DNA from: JBBDXI01 sp040902425
GTDB taxonomy: Bacteria; Planctomycetota; Phycisphaerae; Phycisphaerales; UBA1924
Direction: 5' to 3'
NCBI GenBank assembly: GCA_040902425.1
Contig: JBBDXI010000069.1
Coordinates: forward strand, 42,022 to 106,021
DNA: 64,000 nucleotides
Shown: positions 1 to 8,076 of the stretch, piece by piece
Layout: each line of letters begins with the position of its first letter
Position numbering within the stretch: position 1 is the first letter of the stretch
Made by a program: the position numbers and the translations under genes
Notes under the pieces: generated by a model
Databases searched by the model: none
The model's input: the letters and a program-made list of their open reading frames with translations, nothing else
Told to the model about the DNA's origin: nothing

Positions 1-100
1 TCTTGCGGACGCCGTCGGGATGGCCCCAGATGCCGAAGACGGCGCACTTCTCCTTCGCGTCGTGGTTCGGGAGGACGGGCAGCGGCAAGGAGAGAGCCAT
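1..100 (-). CDS. purF: amidophosphoribosyltransferase, N-terminus only (runs off window)
   Basis: Read on the minus strand from an ATG at 98-100, the first 33 codons end in KCAVFGIWGHPDGVRK. This matches the start of glutamine PRPP amidotransferase (PurF), which makes phosphoribosylamine in the first step of purine synthesis. The Cys of KCAVFGI (about residue 19) would be the N-terminal nucleophile of the glutaminase domain after an 18-residue propeptide is removed; PurF propeptides are usually about this long. The family normally has CGVFGI here, so Ala replaces the Gly after the Cys. The rest of the gene lies outside the window, so the identification rests on this short motif. Confidence 0.7.
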   Translation of the reverse strand, partial: MALSLPLPVLPNHDAKEKCAVFGIWGHPDGVRK

Positions 101-108
101 CGGGCCCG

Positions 109-114
109 ATTGTA
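109..114 (-). promoter_or_regulatory. -10 element TACAAT for purF
   Basis: TACAAT on the minus strand ends 8 nt before the purF ATG. No ribosome binding site lies between them, so the mRNA would be leaderless or nearly so. No good -35 is visible. Confidence 0.45.
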
Positions 115-213
115 GAGATCGCCCACACTCGCCGCCGCACCAGCGAACGAGCCCCGATACCGCGCCGTGCCAGGCTCGTACACACCCTCCAACGGGCCGC
201 CTTGCCGCTCCGG

Positions 214-219
214 TACACT
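214..219 (+). promoter_or_regulatory. -10 element TACACT for the four-helix-bundle gene
   Basis: TACACT is followed by exactly 6 nt and then GTG at 226. This is the spacing expected for a leaderless transcript starting on the start codon, and the same arrangement recurs at nine other genes in the window. Confidence 0.5.
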
Positions 220-225
220 CGCCCC

Positions 226-738
226 GTGAAGTACACACGTTTCGAGGAACTGCCAGTCTGGAAGGACGCGATGCAGCTCGCCGACCGGATCACCGTCCTG
301 CTTGAGAACCGCTACTTCCGCCTCCTCCGCGGCTTGGCCGATCAACTCGACAGGGCATCAGTCTCCGTGTCGAACAACATCGCCGAGGGCTTCGAGCGCG
401 GCACAACGGCCACCCGAATCAACTACATCTACATCGCGAAGGGGTCGGCCGCAGAGACCCGTTCGATGCTCCACGGCCTCGCCAAGAGAGCTACAGCGCC
501 CGATTCGACGATTCGAGAGTCGAGAGCCGAGATCAAAGCCCTCATCAGGCTGTCCGAGTTAGTTTCCCGCCAACTGCAGGGCTGGGCCGAGTACCTGCAG
601 AACTCCAGCCTAAAGGGCTCCCGTCACGTCACCACCGAAACCCGCGAAGGCGACGAGCGGGAGCGGCGCCGCGAGGCATTCGTCCAGAAACTCAAGCAGA
701 TAGCGCCCCCACCCAAGGACCCGGTGTTGGAATCCTGA
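226..738 (+). CDS. four helix bundle protein (23S rRNA-intervening-sequence protein family)
   Basis: The protein starts VKYTRFEELPVWKDAMQLAD, the typical N-terminus of the S23/IVP family: small four-helix-bundle proteins encoded in 23S rRNA intervening sequences or as free genes. The conserved features are the FEELPVWKDA start, a LADQLDRASVSVSNNIAEGFERG segment and a final helix with SELVSRQLQGW. The GTG at 226 is preferred over the in-frame TTG at 202 because the family begins there and because a TACACT hexamer ends 6 nt upstream. Length is about 170 aa, with a charged C-terminal tail longer than usual for the family. The biochemical role is unknown. A stretch of 7-bp near-repeats (about 503-531) lies inside the gene. 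Confidence 0.85.
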   Translation: MKYTRFEELPVWKDAMQLADRITVLLENRYFRLLRGLADQLDRASVSVSNNIAEGFERGTTATRINYIYIAKGSAAETRSMLHGLAKRATAPDSTIRESRAEIKALIRLSELVSRQLQGWAEYLQNSSLKGSRHVTTETREGDERERRREAFVQKLKQIAPPPKDPVLES

Positions 739-740
739 CT

Positions 741-775
741 TTCGACTTTCGACTCTCGACTCTCGACTCTCGAAT
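741..775 (+). repeat. five tandem heptamers (TTCGACT/CTCGACT)
   Basis: Five consecutive 7-bp units: TTCGACT, TTCGACT, CTCGACT, CTCGACT, CTCGAAT. They begin 2 nt after the stop of the previous gene. The last copy supplies a TCGAAT hexamer that ends 6 nt before the methyltransferase ATG, so the array may also form its promoter. Confidence 0.8.
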
Positions 776-781
776 CCCCCC

Positions 782-1600
782 ATGCTGCTCCTCCACGCCG
801 ACGCCCTCTCCGCCCTCCCCTCCCTCCCCCAAGCCTCCGCGCGCCTCCTCTACATCGACCCCCCCTTCAACACCGGCAAAGCCCAGCAACGCGAGCGCAT
901 CCACGCTGTGGCCGCTACAGACGGCGACCGCACCGGCTTCGGCGGCCGGCGCTACCGCTCCGAGAAGCTGAAGAGCGCCTCGTACGCCGACTCCTTCGAC
1001 GACTACCCCGCCTTCCTCATGCCGCGCATCGAGGCCGCGCTCCCCGCCCTCACCCCCGACGCCTCTCTCTTCATCCATCTCGATCCGCGCGAATCCCACC
1101 ACATCAAGGTCGCCCTCGACCGCCTCCTCGGGCGCCACCGCTTCATCAACGAGATCATCTGGGCCTACGACTACGGCGGCCGCCCCCGCACCCGCTGGCC
1201 CGCCAAGCACGACACCATCCTCTGGTACGCCCTCGACCCGGAGAACTATGTCTTCAACTACGACGCCATCGACCGCATCCCCTACATGGCCCCCGCCCTC
1301 GTCGGCCCCGAGAAGGCCGCCCGCGGCAAGACCCCCACCGACGTCTGGTGGCACACCATCGTCCCCACCAACAGCAGGGAAAAAACCGGCTACCCCACGC
1401 AAAAACCCCTCGGCCTCCTCCGCCGCATCGTCGCCGTCCACTCGAGCCCCGGCGACACCGTCCTGGACTTCTTCGCCGGCTCCGGCACCACCGGCGTTGC
1501 CGCCCGGGAGCTCGGCCGCGACGCCATCCTCATCGACAGCAGCCCCGCGGCCATCGCCGTGATCGAGCGCCGCCTCGGCATCCCCGCCTCAATGCCCTGA
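782..1600 (+). CDS. site-specific DNA methyltransferase, beta class (adenine-N6 or cytosine-N4)
   Basis: This 272-aa enzyme has the beta-class order of motifs. Catalytic motif IV (DPPFNTG, from D26) comes near the N-terminus, and the SAM-binding motif I (LDFFAGSGTTG, from about residue 228) comes near the C-terminus, with ARELGRDAILIDSSPAA following as the adjoining SAM-pocket segment. DPPF is compatible with adenine-N6 or cytosine-N4 methylation. The protein is short, so its target-recognition region must be small. No restriction endonuclease or specificity subunit is adjacent, so it looks like an orphan methyltransferase. The ATG at 782 has no ribosome binding site; a TCGAAT hexamer ends 6 nt upstream. 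The closing TGA merges into another run of heptamers. Confidence 0.88.
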   Translation: MLLLHADALSALPSLPQASARLLYIDPPFNTGKAQQRERIHAVAATDGDRTGFGGRRYRSEKLKSASYADSFDDYPAFLMPRIEAALPALTPDASLFIHLDPRESHHIKVALDRLLGRHRFINEIIWAYDYGGRPRTRWPAKHDTILWYALDPENYVFNYDAIDRIPYMAPALVGPEKAARGKTPTDVWWHTIVPTNSREKTGYPTQKPLGLLRRIVAVHSSPGDTVLDFFAGSGTTGVAARELGRDAILIDSSPAAIAVIERRLGIPASMP

Positions 1601-1621
1601 TGCCTCGTGCCTCGATGCCTC
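1600..1621 (+). repeat. heptamer run ATGCCTC/GTGCCTC/GATGCCTC
   Basis: Three near-identical 7 to 8 bp units begin at the last base of the methyltransferase stop codon, in the gap before a convergent gene. They have the same style as the array at 741-775. Confidence 0.6.
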
Positions 1622-1647
1622 TCTTCACCTCGGCACTGCTGGCGGCC

Positions 1648-2109
1648 TCACCTACCCAGCGCCTGGCCCCGCGCCGCGCGATCCTGCCATCCCCCGCACT
1701 CCGGGCACACCACCCACCCGTTGTCCTCCGGCAATCCCTCCAGCGAATACCCGCACCGCTCGCACCCGCCCTTCCCTCGCCCCTCACGCCGGCGTTCCCG
1801 GAACTGCGCCGCGGCCTCCACCCTCATCTGCCGCACCCCGCACTCCGGGCACACCACCCACCCCTTGTCATCCGGGAGCCCAACCAGGGAGTACCCGCAC
1901 GCACACCCCCGCGCGGCGGGCTTCGCGCTCTCCAACTGCCGCGCCAGCTCCCCTGTCCGCCCCCGGGTCCACACCCCCGCCCTGATCACCTGGTCCACAT
2001 CGTGGGCGCGCGCCTTCGCTTCCCGCACTGCCTCTTCGGCAGTCTCCGCCGCGATGGACACCTTGAACGTCGCGTGCTCCCGCCGGCATATCACCGTGAA
2101 CGGGTCCAC
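1648..2109 (-). CDS. double zinc-ribbon protein
   Basis: This 153-aa protein has an N-terminal segment of about 60 residues (DPFTVICRREHATFKVSI, then a helix-rich part) followed by two zinc ribbons: CACGYSLVGLPDDKGWVVCPECG, and CERCGYSLEGLPEDNGWVVCPECG about 20 residues later. Each carries two CxxC knuckles, so each should bind one zinc. Ribbons of this form are common at the C-terminus of planctomycete proteins, and their ligand is not known. The start is a GTG; no in-frame ATG lies nearby. The doubled ribbon is unusual beside the single ribbons elsewhere in the window. The function is unknown. Confidence 0.75.
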   Translation of the reverse strand: MDPFTVICRREHATFKVSIAAETAEEAVREAKARAHDVDQVIRAGVWTRGRTGELARQLESAKPAARGCACGYSLVGLPDDKGWVVCPECGVRQMRVEAAAQFRERRREGRGKGGCERCGYSLEGLPEDNGWVVCPECGGWQDRAARGQALGR

Positions 2110-2354
2110 GCGCCAGATCCCTGACTCTCGGATCTCGGGTCGTCGGCCGACTCTGAGATGCTAGATCCAAACTCTGGGCTACGCCCGACCCCTCCCCGCG
2201 TCGGTGCCCTTGCACCCGCATGTCGCGTACTTGCCTTCGATCATGGCACCCCACGCCACGCCGGCACTCCGCCCGACCCGCTCGGAGGGCTCGGCCGGCT
2301 TCGGAATCGCCCCGGTGAACGAAGTCACCCCTGCCAACGCCCGATAGTCCGGGG

Positions 2355-4361
2355 GTGAGAACCAGCCCAGCGCGCCTCTCCAGACGATGGATACTGAGCG
2401 CCCTGATCCCCGCGGCCACTTGCGCGCTCACCCTGGTCGCGTGGCAGCTCAGCCGCCACCAGGCCGATGCCACCGCCCTCGCCCGCCTCAACGCCAGGGC
2501 CGACTCTTTCAGCCGCTCCCTGGGCGAGCGCCTCGAGCACTACCACGACCTCCTGGGGCACATCGGCGGGCTCTTCGCCGCCAGCCAGTCCGTCGAGCCC
2601 GACGAGTGGTCCGCCTTCCTCAAGACCGCCGACATCCAGGCCCGCTACCCCGCCATCCACGAGCTCTTCTATCTCGAGCAGCGACCCACGCCCCTCGGCG
2701 GACCCGAACCGCCAGCGCTGGCCGTGCACTCCCTCCGCGGCGGCTGGAAAGCCCTGCGTCCGGGAGGCCCGGCGGACGGCCCGACCGCCGCCCTGCTCCA
2801 GCGCGCCGAGGATGCCGGCGGTTTGGTCATGCAGTCCGTGCCCACCCTGCCCGGTGAACCGTGGACCGTCCTCCTCTGCCGCGCCCTGCCGCAGGATGAA
2901 GGCGACGGCGGAACCCAGGGCTGGGTCGTGGCCGTGGCCGGCGTCGCCGAAGTGGTCCAGCGCTTTGCCGACCAATACCAGCCGCACATCGGGGTCCACA
3001 TCGAGTCCCGGGGCAGCCCCCAGGCTGTCCACCTCGAGTCCGCCGCCGCCGGCCCCCTGCTCACCGCATCCACCGACATGACCTTCGGGGGCGAGACCTG
3101 GCGCCTTAGCCTGCGCAGCTCCGCCGAGGCGCTCACGGAAGGCTCTTCCGCGGGCCTCATCCTGGCCGCGGGCTTCGGGGCCTCGGGGTTCATCGTCCTC
3201 GTCCTCTGGTCGCTCTCCCGGGCCCACGGCCACGCCCTGGCCCACCGCCGCAGCGAGCACCGGCTGCAGTCCGCCCTCGACAGCGTCCACGACTACGCCA
3301 TCCTGGTGCTCGACCGCGCCGGGCGCATCGCCCAGTGCAACGCCGGCGTCGCCGCCGTGCTCGGGTACACGCCCCGCGAACTGGAGGGCGCGCACTTCTC
3401 CCGCTTCTACACCCCCGAGGCGCTCGCCGACCGCACCCCGGAGCACGAGCTGGAGACCGCCTCCGCCGCGGGCCGCTCCGAGGATGAGGGCTGGCGGGTC
3501 CGCAAGGATGGCCGGCACATCTGGGCCAACAGCGTCCTCTCGCCCCTGCGCGACCGCGACGGCCAGCTCCATGGGTTCATGAAGATCACCCGCGACATGA
3601 CCGAGCGCCGCCGAGCCCAGGAGGAGCTCGCCCAGCACGCCCGCGAGCTGGCCCGCTCCAATGCGGAGCTCCAGCAGTTCGCCTACGTCGCCTCCCACGA
3701 CCTCCAGGAGCCGCTGCGCGCCATCAGCAGTTACCTCCAGCTCCTCCAGCGCCGCTACAAGGGGAGCCTCGACGCCAAGGCCGACGAGTTCATCGCCTTC
3801 GCCGTCGACGGCGCCGCCCGCATGAAGCAGCTCATCAACGACCTGCTGGGGTACTCCCGCGCCGGCACCCGCCCCATCAGCATCGTCCCCACCAGCGCCG
3901 AGCTCATCCTCGCCCAGGCCCTCCAGGAGCTCCGGATCGCCGTCGCCGAGTCCGGCGCCCGCGTCACCCACGGACCCCTCCCCACCGTCCCCGCCGACCC
4001 CGGCCAGCTCCGCCAGGTCTTCCTCAACCTGATCGGCAACGCCATCAAGTTCCGCGGGCACGCCGCCCCCGAGGTCCACATCTCCGCCCGGCAGCGCCCC
4101 GAGGGCTGGGAGTTCTCCGTCCGCGACAACGGCATCGGCATCGAGCCCCAGTACGCCGAGCGCATCTTCGAGATCTTCCAGAGGCTCCACACCCGCGAAC
4201 GCTACGCCGGAACCGGCATCGGCCTCTCCATCTGCAAGCGCATCCTCGACCGCCACGGCGGCCGCATCTGGGTGGAGGCCGCGCCGGGCGCGGGCTCCAC
4301 CTTCCGCTTCCTCATCCCGGCGCACGTCGCGCCCACGCAAGGAGTGGCCCATGCAGCATAG
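2355..4361 (+). CDS. membrane sensor histidine kinase, CHASE-PAS-HisKA-HATPase
   Basis: The order of parts is a first membrane helix (about residues 10-30), an extracytoplasmic CHASE-like sensor (about 40-260, with a YPAIHELFYLEQR segment), a second membrane helix (LILAAGFGASGFIVLVLW), a PAS domain (about 300-420, ending in the usual MTERRRAQEEL linker), HisKA with FAYVASHDLQEPLR (phospho-acceptor H448), and a HATPase_c with DNGIGI and GTGIGLSIC boxes. It should sense a small extracytoplasmic ligand and autophosphorylate. The start is GTG 2355. The 3' end overlaps the next gene, a lone receiver protein, by 11 nt, so the two are probably cognate. The 668-aa length is normal for the architecture. 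Confidence 0.88.
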   Translation: MRTSPARLSRRWILSALIPAATCALTLVAWQLSRHQADATALARLNARADSFSRSLGERLEHYHDLLGHIGGLFAASQSVEPDEWSAFLKTADIQARYPAIHELFYLEQRPTPLGGPEPPALAVHSLRGGWKALRPGGPADGPTAALLQRAEDAGGLVMQSVPTLPGEPWTVLLCRALPQDEGDGGTQGWVVAVAGVAEVVQRFADQYQPHIGVHIESRGSPQAVHLESAAAGPLLTASTDMTFGGETWRLSLRSSAEALTEGSSAGLILAAGFGASGFIVLVLWSLSRAHGHALAHRRSEHRLQSALDSVHDYAILVLDRAGRIAQCNAGVAAVLGYTPRELEGAHFSRFYTPEALADRTPEHELETASAAGRSEDEGWRVRKDGRHIWANSVLSPLRDRDGQLHGFMKITRDMTERRRAQEELAQHARELARSNAELQQFAYVASHDLQEPLRAISSYLQLLQRRYKGSLDAKADEFIAFAVDGAARMKQLINDLLGYSRAGTRPISIVPTSAELILAQALQELRIAVAESGARVTHGPLPTVPADPGQLRQVFLNLIGNAIKFRGHAAPEVHISARQRPEGWEFSVRDNGIGIEPQYAERIFEIFQRLHTRERYAGTGIGLSICKRILDRHGGRIWVEAAPGAGSTFRFLIPAHVAPTQGVAHAA

Positions 4362-4803
4362 ATCGATCGACATCCTGCTGGTGGAGGACTCGCCCGCCGA
4401 CGTCCGCCTCACCCAGGAGGCCCTCCACGACGGGCGCGTCGCCAACCGACTCTTCGTCGTCGAGGACGGCGTCGAGGCCCTCGCCTTCCTGGCCCGCGCC
4501 GGCAAGCACGCCCAGGCGCCCCGCCCCGACCTCATCCTCCTCGACCTCAACCTCCCCCGCAAGGACGGGCGCGAGGTGCTCGCCGCCATCAAGTCCGACC
4601 CGTCCCTCCGCATGATCCCGGTCATCGTCCTCACCACCTCCGAGTCCGAGGCCGACATCCTCAAGAGCTACTCCCTCCACGCCAACTGCTACCTCGTCAA
4701 GCCCGTGGACATCGACGAGTTCTTCGCCCAGATCCGCCTCCTCGAGGGCTTCTGGCTCAGCGTCGTCAAGCTCCCCGGCGCCGGCGCGGAGGCGGCCGCG
4801 TGA
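4351..4803 (+). CDS. single-domain response regulator (Rcp1-like receiver)
   Basis: This 150-aa receiver domain has no output domain. The acidic pocket is VEDSPAD (near residue 11), the phospho-acceptor is D65 in LILLDLNLP, and the conserved lysine is in YLVKPVD. It resembles the phytochrome-partner receivers of the Rcp1 type. Its ATG lies inside the 3' end of the upstream kinase gene, and its stop overlaps the GTG of the downstream receiver-kinase, so all three are translationally coupled. It probably carries phosphate from the CHASE kinase, perhaps onward to the downstream hybrid protein; that route is inferred. Confidence 0.87.
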   Translation: MQHRSIDILLVEDSPADVRLTQEALHDGRVANRLFVVEDGVEALAFLARAGKHAQAPRPDLILLDLNLPRKDGREVLAAIKSDPSLRMIPVIVLTTSESEADILKSYSLHANCYLVKPVDIDEFFAQIRLLEGFWLSVVKLPGAGAEAAA

Positions 4804-6026
4804 CCCAGCCCGCGCCCATGTCCATCCTGCTGGTCGAGGACAACCCCAGCGATGCCCGCCTCGTGCAGGAACTCCTCGACGACTCCCCGGCGCAGGCCCA
4901 CGCCGTCGCCCACGCCCACTCCCTGGCCGAGGCCATCGACCTCGCCCACCGGCAGCCGTTCGACATCGCCCTGCTGGACCTCTCCCTCCCCGACAGCCGC
5001 GGCCTGGAGACCGTCCACGCCTTCCGCACTGCGGCCCCGGACCTGCCGGTCGTGGTCCTCACCGGCCTCGACGATGAGGCGCTGGCCCTGGAGGCGCTGC
5101 GCCACGGCGCCCAGGACTACCTCGCAAAGGACCACGCCGACCGCTACACCCTCAACCGCGCCGTCCGCTACGCCGTCCAGCGCCGCAACGCCGAGCGCGT
5201 CGAGGGCGAGCGCCGCTCACTGCAGGATGCCGTGCACGGGATGGAGCGGGTCCTCGGGGTCGTCGGCCACGAGCTCCGCACCCCCCTCGCCGCCTTCCGC
5301 CTGCTGCTGGAGGCCCTGGAGACCGGCCCCGGCCACGCCGAGCTCGACCGCTCCCTGAAGATGCTCGCCGCCCAGGCCCTCCGCATGTCCGAGACCGTCA
5401 CCAACGTCCTGGAGGCCTCGCGCCTCGACAGCGGCGTCGCCGTCTGGAACTGGGCCACCTTCCCCCTCCACCAGGTCATCCACCCCGCCGCCGAGCTCGT
5501 CCGACCACTCCTCGAGCCCGGCGTCGAGCTCGTCTGCGACATCCAGCCCCGGGACGCCGCCATGAGCGGCGACCCCGACGCCGTGCAGCGCCTGCTCATC
5601 AACCTCCTCAGCAACGCCGCCAAGCACACCCGCAGCGGGCGCATCACCGTCCAGGCCGCTCAGGTCCCCGACGAGGGCGGCCCCTGGACCCGCATCCGCA
5701 TCACCGACAGCGGCCGCGGCATCCCCCCCGATGTCCTCGCCCGACTCGGCACCGCCTTCGCCCTCAACGCCGGCGTCGTCGGCGCGTGCAGCACTGGCGG
5801 CACCGGCCTGGGCCTCTCTATCTGCGCCGCCATCGCCGCCGCCCACGGCGGCCACATCCACGCCTCCTCCGACGGCCGCCACGGCGCCTGTTTCACCGCC
5901 CACCTGCGATCCGACCGGCCCGCCCCCCAAGGCCCCACCCTCACCTCCGCCGCCCCCGCAACCGCCGCCGCCAGGACCCGGCCACAGGTGCTCCCAGCGT
6001 TGGCCGCACCCGCCACGCCCCCGTGA
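4800..6026 (+). CDS. response regulator-histidine kinase hybrid (REC-HisKA-HATPase)
   Basis: An N-terminal receiver (VEDNPSD near residue 12; acceptor D60 in LLDLSLPDSRG) is followed by a HisKA region with VVGHELRTPLA (H157) and a HATPase_c domain (NLLSNAAKH; DSGRGIPPD; GGTGLGLSIC). With the receiver at the N-terminus and no membrane segment, it is a soluble phosphorelay component that can be switched by phosphorylation. The GTG at 4800 overlaps the upstream TGA; an in-frame ATG follows 6 codons later. The C-terminal 40 residues are Pro/Ala-rich with no recognised domain. It is the last gene of its operon and ends 24 bp from the end of the convergent Kai-linked kinase gene. Confidence 0.87.
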   Translation: MTQPAPMSILLVEDNPSDARLVQELLDDSPAQAHAVAHAHSLAEAIDLAHRQPFDIALLDLSLPDSRGLETVHAFRTAAPDLPVVVLTGLDDEALALEALRHGAQDYLAKDHADRYTLNRAVRYAVQRRNAERVEGERRSLQDAVHGMERVLGVVGHELRTPLAAFRLLLEALETGPGHAELDRSLKMLAAQALRMSETVTNVLEASRLDSGVAVWNWATFPLHQVIHPAAELVRPLLEPGVELVCDIQPRDAAMSGDPDAVQRLLINLLSNAAKHTRSGRITVQAAQVPDEGGPWTRIRITDSGRGIPPDVLARLGTAFALNAGVVGACSTGGTGLGLSICAAIAAAHGGHIHASSDGRHGACFTAHLRSDRPAPQGPTLTSAAPATAAARTRPQVLPALAAPATPP

Positions 6027-6050
6027 GCCGGGGCGTCCCCGCCCGCCGCC

Positions 6051-7349
6051 TCACCCCACCGTCCCGGGGAGGTGCAGCGAAAACACGCTCCCCGCCCCCG
6101 GCGAAGAGTTCACCGTCACCTTCCCCCCGTGCTGCTCCGCGATCGCCTTCACGATGCTCAGCCCCACCCCGGTGCCCCCGCCGAACTTCTCCCGCGCGTG
6201 CAGCCGCGTGAACACCCCGAAGATCCTGTCGTGGTGCCTCGCCTCGATCCCGATCCCGTTGTCCTTCACCCTCACCACGACCGCCCCGTCCCCGCACGAC
6301 TCCCCGGAGATCACCACCTCCGGCGCCCCCGACGTGTTGTACATCACCCCGTTCATCACCAGGTTCGAGATCGCCTGGCTCAGGCGCACCTGGTCGCACG
6401 AGCACCGGGGCAGCCCCGGCTCTACCGTCAGGTTCGCCCCGTGCTGCGCCAGGAACTCCGCCAGCGACTCCCTCACCGCCCGCGCGATCTCCCCCAGCTC
6501 GCACCGCTCCAGCCGCCCCGGCGTCCGGCCCACCCGGGCGTACTCCATCAGCGAGTCCAGCAGCGTGTGCATCCGCTTCGACAGCCGCACGATCGTCTCG
6601 ACCTTTCCCCGCCCGTCCTGGCTCATCCGGCCCGCCTCATCCTCCAGCAGGAACGTCGCGTAGTTCGCGATCCCCCGCAGCGGCTCCTTCAGGTCGTGGC
6701 TCGCGATCTGCGCGAACCGCTCGAGGTCCGCGTTGCTCCGCGCCAGCTCCGCCGCCCGCCGCTCCGCGATGTCCCGGTTCTGGCGCGCCTCCTCCTCCGC
6801 ACGCGCCAGCGCCTCCTCGCGCCGTTGCGTCGTCAGGTCCGTGAACACCACGCCGATGCACCCGCTCGGGTCGTCCGGCAGCCGCCGCGCCGACATCAGC
6901 GCCGGCACCGCCCCCCCTCCCCCGCTCCCCTCCCGCCGCAGGCTCACGATCCGCTTGTCCGACCCCGTCTCCGCCGCCCGCCGCAGCCCCTCGCCGATCG
7001 CCCCCGGCCCCTCCACGCTCTCGAGCGCCTCCAGGGCCGCGCCCTGCACCCGCTCCAGCGCCAGCCCCACCATCGCCGCGAAGCACCCGTTGGCGAACAG
7101 CACCGTTCCCGCCGGATCGACCGTCAGCGCCCCCTCGTTCATCGCCTCCACCAGCACCCGGTACGGCGTCTCCGCGCTCTGCAGCGTGTAGACCTTCTCC
7201 CCGTTCTCCCCCATCACCACCAGCGCATCCACCTCGCCGTTGCGGATGGCGCTCAGCGTCGCCTCGGCCTCCTCCAGCCGCGCCCGCAGCTCCTCCAGCT
7301 CGATCACCTTCCGGGGCCTCGCCCCCGCCTCCGCCTGCCCGCCGATCAT
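6051..7349 (-). CDS. PAS-domain sensor histidine kinase, last gene of the kai operon
   Basis: This soluble kinase begins with a coiled-coil start typical of planctomycete and myxobacterial kinases (ELRARLEEAEATLSAIRNGEVDALVV). One PAS domain follows (about residues 60-180), then a helical linker, HisKA with FAQIASHDLKEPLR (H218), and HATPase_c (DNGIGIEARHHDRIFG; GGGTGVGLSIVKAIAEQHGG). No membrane helix is present. Its ATG overlaps the stop of the upstream kaiB by ATGA, so it is co-translated with kaiCB. In cyanobacteria the Kai oscillator signals through the SasA and CikA kinases. This kinase occupies a comparable output position but lacks SasA's KaiB-like sensor domain, so a role as clock output is an inference from gene order. 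Confidence 0.87.
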   Translation of the reverse strand: MIGGQAEAGARPRKVIELEELRARLEEAEATLSAIRNGEVDALVVMGENGEKVYTLQSAETPYRVLVEAMNEGALTVDPAGTVLFANGCFAAMVGLALERVQGAALEALESVEGPGAIGEGLRRAAETGSDKRIVSLRREGSGGGGAVPALMSARRLPDDPSGCIGVVFTDLTTQRREEALARAEEEARQNRDIAERRAAELARSNADLERFAQIASHDLKEPLRGIANYATFLLEDEAGRMSQDGRGKVETIVRLSKRMHTLLDSLMEYARVGRTPGRLERCELGEIARAVRESLAEFLAQHGANLTVEPGLPRCSCDQVRLSQAISNLVMNGVMYNTSGAPEVVISGESCGDGAVVVRVKDNGIGIEARHHDRIFGVFTRLHAREKFGGGTGVGLSIVKAIAEQHGGKVTVNSSPGAGSVFSLHLPGTVG

Positions 7350-7684
7350 GGCCTGCTCCTCAGATCAAGCCCGATGAGGACGCGATGCTCGTCCGACATG
7401 TCCCCCACAATCCGCCGCTCCGGCTTGGGCAGGCGCTTCACCAGCGTCGGCGCGGCCACCAGCTGCTCCGAGCGCGCCAGCGCCGGCTGCTGGTACACAT
7501 CCACCACCTCCAGCTCGTACCGCCCCGCCAGGAACCGCTCGCAGATGCTCTTCACGTTCGCCACCGCCGCCTTCGACCTCATCGACGCACCCGCCACGAA
7601 CAGCCGCAGCGTGTACCGCGCCGCCGGCTGCGCGGCCGCGGCCCGCTCGAACTCCTCCATGGTGTCGTAGAGCTCCCCCTTCAT
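7346..7684 (-). CDS. kaiB: circadian clock protein KaiB, second copy
   Basis: A 112-aa thioredoxin-like KaiB. The core runs LRLFVAGASMRSKAAVANVK, then FLAGRYELEVVDVYQQPALARSE and VAAPTLVKRLPKPERRIVGD. These are the KaiB signature segments, including the cis-proline APTL motif. The copy is clearly diverged from the neighbouring KaiB (7681-8076), with DVYQQP where the other has DLLKNP. An 18-residue N-terminal extension precedes the fold. Both ends overlap neighbours by ATGA. KaiB binds the CI ring of KaiC, so two copies may compete for KaiC or act on different targets. Confidence 0.9.
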   Translation of the reverse strand: MKGELYDTMEEFERAAAAQPAARYTLRLFVAGASMRSKAAVANVKSICERFLAGRYELEVVDVYQQPALARSEQLVAAPTLVKRLPKPERRIVGDMSDEHRVLIGLDLRSRP

Positions 7685-8076
7685 CCCCCCCCCGTTCCGC
7701 CGGCGGGCGCTCCGCCCCCGCCCGCCGTCGAGGCCGGGCGAAGGTCCAGACCCACCAGGGCGCGGTCCGTGTTGGAGAGGTCGCCGATGATCTTCTTTAT
7801 GGGCTCCGGAAGCTTCCGCACCAGCGTCGGCACCGCCAGAATCTGGTCACCCCGCGCCAGCTGCGGGTTCTTCAGCAGGTCCACCACCTCGATCCGGTAG
7901 CGCCCCGCCAGGTGCTCGTCGCACAGCCGCCTCAGATTCTTGACCGCCGTCAGGCTCTTCGCCGATTCCCCCGCCACGTACAGCCGCAAGTCCCACACCT
8001 GCGGTGCGGGCTCGGCCGCAAGCGCCGCCACCTGGGCCGGCTTCCGCGGCGCCCGGACTCTGGGTGTCGGGCTCAT
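7681..8076 (-). CDS. kaiB: circadian clock protein KaiB, first copy
   Basis: A 131-aa KaiB with LRLYVAGESAKSLTAVKNLRR, HLAGRYRIEVVDLLKNPQLA and ILAVPTLVRKLPEPIKKIIGD, close to the classical family pattern. It carries a roughly 25-residue N-terminal extension and a Gly/Ala-rich tail, where cyanobacterial KaiB has about 100 residues. It lies directly after kaiC with a 4-nt overlap, the usual kaiC-kaiB pairing of non-cyanobacterial Kai loci. No kaiA is visible in the window, as expected outside cyanobacteria. Confidence 0.92.
   Translation of the reverse strand: MSPTPRVRAPRKPAQVAALAAEPAPQVWDLRLYVAGESAKSLTAVKNLRRLCDEHLAGRYRIEVVDLLKNPQLARGDQILAVPTLVRKLPEPIKKIIGDLSNTDRALVGLDLRPASTAGGGGAPAGGTGGG

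Noticed and set aside
741..775. Heptamer array as a CRISPR or phage attachment site
   Set aside because: Units of 7 bp with no spacers; not CRISPR. No duplicate at an element boundary.
2325..4664. Long minus-strand ORF (779 codons) opposite the CHASE kinase
   Set aside because: Gly/Ala/Leu-rich translation without domains; GC-rich codon bias leaves the antisense frame open. The plus-strand kinase motifs are decisive.
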